Assembly (NCBI GenBank): GCA_029207755.1
Contig: JARCOQ010000025.1
Location: forward strand, 5,790,739-5,854,738
Reading direction: 5' to 3'
Source of the DNA: Chamaea fasciata
Taxonomy: Eukaryota > Chordata > Aves > Passeriformes > Sylviidae
Length of the DNA stretch: 64,000 bases
Shown: one piece after another, positions 58,046 through 64,000 of the stretch
Layout of the letters: each line of letters begins with the position of its first letter
Position numbering within the stretch: the stretch's first letter is position 1
The notes under the pieces: generated by a model
Database searches by the model: none
Told to the model about the DNA's origin: nothing
Seen by the model: the letters and a program-made list of their open reading frames with translations, nothing else
Position numbers and translations under genes: made by a program

Positions 58046-60034
58046 TTGTTTGTGTTTGCACAAGGTGTTTTGCAGCTCAAGGCTGTGAGCTGCTGTCCCC
58101 AGGCACAATACTCTCAAGGCAGGGGCTGTCTTAAAGAGAGGAGAAAAAAGTGTAGAATTGGGGTTTGTACATGTGGGTTGTGAAGAACAGCTTGGGAACA
58201 GACTGGGGGACAGAGAGGAGCTGCTCTCTGCTGATAGTCACAGCTGCTTTGGGAACATTATGACCCCAAAACTGTCCAGCTGGGTGCTGAGCCCTGGCCT
58301 CCAAGCTCCAGGAGTGACCTCTGTAGGTGTGGGAAATCCCACTGGCACAAGGAAAGCCGGTGAGGAGCCTGGCTCCTGCTGCCCACACTGCAGCACTCTT
58401 GGGTGCAGGCTGGTGCCAGCACAGGCCCCCACTCTGGGGGCTGTGGTTGCCCCCTGAGCTGGATGTACGTGCCCACGTGGGAGTGGCAGAGCCCCTGTGC
58501 CTGCCTCCATCCCACCTCTCGCAGTGACTGAAGGATGGATCAGACCCAGAGCCCCCAAGTGCCTGTCCCAATGCTGCCTCCACCCACCTCTGCCGTGGCT
58601 CAGGGCCGTGACTGTGGCGAGCAGAGACAGAGACAGCTCAGCCAGGATGTGGGGACACATCTGAAACATCCCTGTGTTTCAGAGGCTTCAGGGAGAGCAA
58701 GCCCAGAGGTGTGTGTGTGAGCTTCCTCTCCCCATTAATCAAAATTGCCTTAGAAAGAGACCTTTGTAACTCCTGGCTGGCACTGGAATTGGTGCTGCAA
58801 TTCCTTGATCTCATCTGCTGCATCAGCCCTTCTCCCCGTGACCCACAGCTCCATGATCAAATGATCCAGCTCATGTGGATCTGGAAAAAGGGAATTTGAG
58901 TGCATTCACCCCAGTGCTGCCTGTGGCAGGGACCCGGTCATCCCAGGGTGGGGAGAATGTGAGGCATGCTTTGGTCCTTGCAGACTCCCAAAAGCCTGAA
59001 AGGAGCAGGGCTCAGGGCAGCTCAGGTTGGGGAAGAGGTAAAACAGGGCAGTTTGGGACATTTGTGGACTTTGTTCATGTAATACCCTCCACTGGGCAAT
59101 GCAATGGATGCAGGCTGAGGCTGGGTTGCTGTTCCCATCGGGGCGATGGAGCCATCTCCCTGCACCCCACAGCTTCTCTCCAGCTCTGGAGAAGCTCTGT
59201 CTCGGCTGGGTGGTTTGAAAGAGATGTGTGTGTGGGTGGGTACCTGGAAGGCTGCATTCCCCAGCCCACTAGGAACAGCCTCGGTGGGCTCCAGTACACC
59301 CTCCAATGCAGTCACTGCACTCAGCCAACACCAAGCCAGCACCAGGTAGAGGAACCCTTACCATGGGGTGGCCAGCCTGGAGCTGATGATCCCCACAGAG
59401 TGCTCTGGGACCCCAAAAAGCTCCCCCTCCTCAGAGGTTTTCCTTCAAGGAGGCTGAGTGAAACCATGCTGGAGCAACGTGTGGAAGGTGTGTCCTGCGA
59501 GATATGTGGCACCTGGTGCCTGTGGGGCCACAGCTCCCCATCTTTCTAGAGATCATTTCATCCCCTGGAGGAAACCTTTTTCTCTGAGTTTTGAGATTTT
59601 TTCAGGAAGAGCTGCAGGCAGGAGGTGGTTGGAGATGGAGCTTTCTTCCATGGCTGCTTTCCTTGCTGAGCTCTGCTCTGCTTGCCCGGGCAAATCCTGT
59701 GGGCACGGGGAGTGATGAGCTTCTCCACTCACTGTGACTGTGCTGACATCCCTGTCACTGGTGGTGGCAAGGACGGCCCTGCATGTGGGTGTTTTGGGTG
59801 GGATGAGACCTCATCCTTATCACATGGAGAAAAACATCAAGGCAAGGGGGGGACACAGAGCTCTGAGGGGTGACATGGAAAGTCACCATGGGGCAAGCAA
59901 GATGAGAGTGGGAGCATGGAGAGGTATGGCAGGTGGCACCATGTGAGGGGACACTGGGGATAAGGAGGGCACTCCCGTGTGGGGATGAGACTCAGACACC
60001 AGTAGATGGGGTCACAGAGCTGGTCCTCATGCCA

Positions 60035-60205
60035 CTAGAAGGTGGTCTTGGGTGACAGGAGATTGTTTCAGGTGACAAGGAGTTGGTCTTAGATGACCAG
60101 GAGATGGTTTTAGGAGGCCAGGAGATGGCCTCAGATGTCTGGGAGGTGGTTTTGGTTCATCAGGAGGTGGTTTTGGGGACCAGGAAAAAGTTTTGAGTGG
60201 CAGGA
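60035..60205. repeat. Degenerate 20-24 bp minisatellite
   Basis: Tandem diverged copies of CAGGAGATGGTTTTAGGTGA-like units, roughly seven, in the intron or flank before the NAV1 upstream exon. Confidence 0.8.
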
Positions 60206-60545
60206 GGGCCCCACCATGCCTGTGGTGCAGCCCTAACTGGTGAGGGTCTGTGCCCAAATGTCCTCGCTGCAGGGACCTGCTGTAGTGACCTGGGGACATG
60301 GGGCTGGGGCTGCACAGGCTCCCAAGGGGAGGACATCACATATGCCATGGTCCTGTGAATCCCTGTCAGAGGACATGATAAGTGTGTGTCCTCACCCTGG
60401 GGTGTGGGCTGCAGTGGCCTTCTCCCAGGATGGAGACATTGACACCCATGGCCAGTAGGAACAAAGACCAAGGCCTGGTGCTGCCAGGGGGCTGTGGGTG
60501 CCCTCTCTTGGCTGGGCTGTAATGAATCCTCCTCTTCCTCCACAG

Positions 60546-61153
60546 CCTTGTCAGCAGCTCACCAGGATGAAGGGAACAGCCAATGTCAACTCCGCTGGCC
60601 GCAGCCACTACCAGTCTGCCATCCCAGTGCCCCGTGCCATGGCCCACGGCAAACTGCATACCACAGCCCCCCTGAGCACCCCGGGGTCCCCTGTCCTCCA
60701 CAGGGCTCCGTCCCCTCGGCCAGGGAAGGTGCCAGCCCCTGGTCCCAAGGCTCTCAAGCCCAAAGCCACCGGCAAAGCTGCTGGCCACGAGCTGGCCGAG
60801 GGCAGGGAGGGAAGCCCCAGTGTCCCTGCTCATGGTGGGCAGAGAGAGCTGCCAAGACCCCTGATGTCCCCTGGGAAATGGCCAGAGGCAGCGGGCAGTG
60901 GAAGGAGGGGGGCAGGCAGGGTGGGGGAGCCCAGTGAGTTGCGCAAAGCTCCCCTAGCACAGGGCAGGGGTGGGGGGCGGCTGGGAGGGTCCCCTGGGAA
61001 GGGCAGCGGAACAGCCACATCAGGGACAGGGGATGAGTCTCATGGTGGCTCACAGGGGAGGGGCCCCGTTTTTGGGTCAGGGGCCATCACTTTCTCCTCA
61101 GGACCCCCACACAGCCACCCCATCACTGCCACTGTGGCACCCTTCCAGTACCG
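60546..61153 (+). CDS. NAV1: NAV1 upstream exon (NAV2/NAV3-like linker)
   Basis: Starts after CTTCCTCCACAG in phase 0 (PCQQLTRMKGTANV) and ends at CG/GTGAGT. The 608-nt exon is open throughout and encodes a Ser/Pro/Lys-rich linker: SHYQSAIPVPRAM, RAPSPRPGKVPAPGPKALKP, then HSHPITATVAPFQYR. The last motif corresponds to HSHPNTATVAPF-YR as I recall it from NAV2, placed upstream of the conserved DLRQNLEETMSSLRG region. An internal ATG at 60567 has A at -3 and could start translation if earlier exons are non-coding. Navigator proteins are microtubule plus-end and cytoskeletal regulators in neurons. Assignment to NAV1 rests on this motif and on the NAV1 first exon 2.3 kb downstream on the same strand. 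Confidence 0.72.
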
Positions 61154-61159
61154 GTGAGT

Positions 61160-61255
61160 CCCTGGGGATTGGGGACATGGGGATGGGGGAACATGGGGCT
61201 GGGGGTACCTGGGGACATGGGGCTGTGGGGGGCACGGGGACAGGGGGAGGCAGGC
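61160..61255. repeat. G-run-rich intronic repeat
   Basis: Recurring GGGGACATGGGG/GCTGGGGG words immediately downstream of the exon donor at 61154. Confidence 0.7.
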
Positions 61256-61553
61256 AGGCCCAGGAGGGGTGGCCATGGGAAATGGTGGGGGTGGGTCAGG
61301 GGACTCTGTAATAGAAGGAAGGTTCCCACTGGATTTGGGGTGCTGGGGTTGCTAAGGCACCCATGGGAGCTGATGTGGGGCAGGGGATGGACTCATTGGG
61401 GAATAGGGTGCTCTGGGACCTCTTGCCATGAGACCAGTGTCCCCAGACCATAGCAGAGCCTACGGCTCCACATTCTCATATCCTGGGGGTCCCCAGGAGG
61501 GGGACCAGGGCAACTGCCCCTGATCACCCACCCTCACCCCCTTCTGCCCACAG

Positions 61554-61654
61554 GCTGCAGGAGGACCAGGAGCATGAGAGGGCCACGTCCCCGGGTGATG
61601 AGTGCTCTGGTCCTGAGAAGGGATCTGACCCTGACCCCAAGCCCAGAGGCCTGA
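61554..61654 (+). CDS. NAV1: NAV1 upstream exon 2
   Basis: Starts after CTGCCCACAG, completing the split Arg and reading LQEDQEHERATSPGDECSGP then EKGSDPDPKPRGL, ending with one base of the next codon at GTGAGT. Frame and phase fit the previous exon. The acidic Ser/Pro-rich content is like the NAV2 stretch after VAPFIYR. Confidence 0.68.
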
Positions 61655-63300
61655 GTGAGTCCAGAGGGGTTGGTCAGGAATGGGGGTGTCCTGCGGGGGG
61701 GCTGCCGTGATGGTGCCAGGGGACAGAGGTTCGTGCTGGAATGGGAGCCTGGGCTGGAAGTCAGTGGGGCACTGGGGGGAACCCTCACACTGGAGGTGCC
61801 CCAACTCCCCTGGGAAAGGCTCGTCTGCAGTTCCGGCATCAGGTGACCTCCGTGGCCAAAACCTTACACTGTGAGAAGCACAGTGAATTGACCCCTCCGG
61901 GGACGGCGCCAGGACATCACCCTGGCTGGCTCCTTTCCCTCCTCTTCCCAGTTCCCCAGCGAGCTCCCATTGACCCATTTCCAAGGAGCCGGCACGGAGG
62001 GACCGCTGGCTCCACCACCGGATCACCCCCTTTCTTCAGGGCTGAATACAAGCTCCCTGCTGCAATGCTGAGACCACCCCAGTCCCCTCTGGCGCTTGCT
62101 TTGGGGGGAGATTTTGGGGAGGCGGGTCCAGGGAGGATGCTGGGGCGGCGGTTGCCAGGGCAGCAGCAGCGAAGGATGGCGGGATGCTCTAGAGATGTGC
62201 AGGGAAGGGGAAAAAGAGAGCCGGGAGCCTCACGGGGTGATTTGAAGGGACAGAAGTCGGTCAGATCCACGGTGGGTCCTGGCAGAGCCCGGCTTTGACC
62301 GAGGGTCCCAGCACCTCAGTCAGAGAATAATCAGCGCTGAGCCCCGATTTGGAAAGTGCTGAAGCCAGCGGCAAGCGGGAGGATGTTCCAGGAGGAAGCA
62401 GAAGGGAGCGAGTGGGGCTGGCATGCGCCCAGTGCAGCTGCCCGGCTCCTTGGGGAGGTTTTGGGATAAAGCCGAGCGAGTTCGGCACCGGGGAAGGGGC
62501 CGGATCCTTTCCTCACTCCATGCCTGCTCCAGTTTCCCCGGCCCGCGGCACCTCCCACGGCTCCGCTGGGCCCAGCCAGAGGGAACAGGGGACATTGGAG
62601 ACCCCAAGAATCACCTCACCAGCCCCAAAGCGACACAACACGTGCAGATTTGCCCCCTATAGCGGGGCCTACACCCAGGCAACAGCCCACCCCCGAACCC
62701 CGAGTGGCTTTGGGGTGCAGCTTGTGCACCCATCCTGCCCCAGCAGCACCTCTCAGTGCAAAACACCTTTTTTTTTTTTTTTTGCACCCTTTATTGTCCC
62801 ATCCAGGCGGAGTTATTTGGGGACTCTTCAGCACTACCACGGGCTGAACCCCGGGTCACTGGGCCGGGGGTGGGCTGGGGGGCTCGCACCACCCCCGGTC
62901 CTCCCGTCCTTATCTCGGCAGCAGTGATGGGCTCTAATGCAATATTTCCCGGCGGTTGCCATGGCAGCCCGCGTGAGGTCACCAAATAGACTTAATTCAC
63001 CCCTCCCAAGGGACGGGTAATTAATGAAAAATGATGATAACCAGATCCCACTCCCCTTCTTTCTCCGCCCCCCCTCCCTTAATTCTCTAGGATCAGTGGA
63101 GAGGCCCCGCTGGGTTTGGGGGCCACAGTGTCCCTCGGGGGATTCCTGGGGCCACCCTGGGCTCTCGCTGCACAATTTGGGGAGAAACGGGGATGCTTTG
63201 ACCGCCCTGGGAGTGGGTGAGCAGTGTCTAGGTGGGTGTGGGGTCCATAGCGGGCGGGACAGGGGGTGCTTCAACGCAGGGTGCTGTGGCATGGGACCCC
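61655..63300 (+). other. NAV1: NAV1 intron / upstream region
   Basis: No exon recognised. Contains a 17-base T run near 62768 and AT-richer patches with TTAATTAATGAAAA-like sequence near 63010-63030. Confidence 0.5.
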
Positions 63301-63852
63301 CGCGCTGGCTTCATCCACCTCCCACCCGGCACCCAGCACATCCCTTGCCGCGAGGGGCTGCGGAACGGGGCGGCCAGGCCGCGGTCGCGGGGGTGGCGGG
63401 GGCCATCGCCGGCTCCGTGCTCGCCAGCTTGATGCCTCACCCCGGGGCGCTGTGTCAGGGCAGAGTCCTGCGCGGAGCACTGTCCCCGGGTCCCGCTCGG
63501 TCCGCCCGTCCCGCAGGCTCCGCCACGCGCGCCCCCGCCCGGCCCCGCCCCGTGGCGCGCGCCCCCTCCCCTCCCTCCCCTCCCTCCCCTCCGCGGGCGC
63601 GCGCCCCGCGCCCCGCCCCCTGCCCGCGCCAGAGGAGGGCGGGCCCTTTTTGTTCGCCCCTGACATTCCGCTGGTTCGCAGTGTCCTGCCGGCGGCGGAG
63701 CGGCGAGGTGGGGCCGTGCCGCTCACCCCCCCTCCTCCCCCACCCCGGCTCCCCGCCCGCGCCATCCCCTCCCCTCCCCGCTCCGCCCCGGCCGGTGGGA
63801 CGGGCGCTGACGGTGCCTCTCCCTCCGTCTCGCCCGGTGTGTCCTCGGTGCC

Positions 63853-63853
<1 letters not shown>

Positions 63854-63883
<30 letters not shown>
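63854..63883 (+). repeat. NAV1: (CAG)10 in NAV1 5' UTR
   Basis: Ten uninterrupted CAG triplets, ending 32 bp before the NAV1 start codon. Confidence 0.97.
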
Positions 63884-63885
<2 letters not shown>

Positions 63886-63915
63886 CCCGGCGGGTTAAAT
63901 GGTTGCAGCGCGGGG

Positions 63916-64000
63916 ATGCTGGGGAGCAACCTCAAGAGCCTTCCCGACGTGGAGCTGGGCGAGGAGGAGCGCGGCTTTCGGCGGGGCCCCGACGGCAGCA
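63916..64000 (+). CDS. NAV1: NAV1 first coding exon (truncated by window edge)
   Basis: ATG at 63916 opens MLGSNLKSLPDVEL, matching human NAV1 MLGSSVKSVQPEVEL at the start of the 1877-residue form. Twenty-eight codons are visible, all open. NAV1 is a microtubule-associated AAA-type protein acting in neuronal migration and axon guidance. The ATG has G at -3 and C at +4, a middling context, and another ATG out of frame lies 17 nt upstream. Confidence 0.9.
   Translation, partial: MLGSNLKSLPDVELGEEERGFRRGPDGS

Larger units (their letters stand above)
54191..60545. other. Non-coding stretch between RNPEP and NAV1 (right part)
   Basis: Apart from two CR1 tails and the repeat at 60035-60205 I see nothing identifiable. 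I looked for calponin-homology exons of the NAV2/NAV3 type and did not find one. Confidence 0.6.
63320..64000 (+). promoter_or_regulatory. NAV1: NAV1 CpG-island promoter
   Basis: CpG-dense block with CCGCCCC/GGCGGG boxes and CCCTCCCCTCC tracts (63560-63595), running into the NAV1 first coding exon. No TATA box seen. Confidence 0.75.

Noticed and set aside
63266..63898. 210-codon plus-strand frame ending in a polyglutamine run
   Set aside because: It stops before the NAV1 ATG and is in a different frame; the Gln run is just the CAG repeat of the leader.

Overview
The window looks like nuclear genomic DNA from a bird, most likely a passerine. It has vertebrate genes split by GT-AG introns, many CR1 LINE fragments (the dominant avian retroelement), GC-rich CpG-island promoters, and one tRNA-Ile-headed, CR1-tailed SINE of the TguSINE1 kind known from passerines. 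There is no sign of a prokaryotic or viral genome.

Layout. (1) 164-34650, plus strand: LZTR1, nineteen coding exons ending in a stop. The first two exons of the usual 21 lie left of the window. The spliced product gives 757 codons of kelch-BTB-BACK-BTB-BACK adaptor for CUL3, which targets RAS-family GTPases. One intron (30714-30920) is a textbook U12-type minor intron. One exon (16085-16237) lacks a GT donor at the position its homologues use. (2) 34651-37389: the LZTR1 3' UTR with a poly(A) signal, then a quiet convergent intergenic gap. (3) 37390-45571, minus strand: RNPEP (aminopeptidase B), eleven exons, 638 codons, with complete M1-peptidase zinc and substrate motifs. Its start codon sits 10 bp from a perfect 11-bp GC-box tandem array. 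(4) 44.9-47.7 kb: a dense cluster of G-rich minisatellites and a second CpG island with no assigned gene. (5) 47.7-60.5 kb: no recognised coding exon; scattered CR1 pieces, low-complexity DNA and another orphan CpG island at 53.5-54.2 kb. (6) 60.5-64.0 kb, plus strand: the 5' part of NAV1 (neuron navigator 1). Two upstream exons encode a NAV2/NAV3-like linker, and farther on a CpG island carries the MLGS-type NAV1 first exon, which runs off the right edge.

LZTR1 and RNPEP are convergent (tail to tail); RNPEP and NAV1 are divergent. The three genes do not form a functional unit. RNPEP and NAV1 are near neighbours in human 1q32, whereas LZTR1 is on human 22q11, so the adjacency seen here marks a rearrangement boundary between lineages or an assembly join. 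The points most worth following up are the U12 intron, the missing LZTR1 donor, the NAV1 upstream exons and the RNPEP promoter array.
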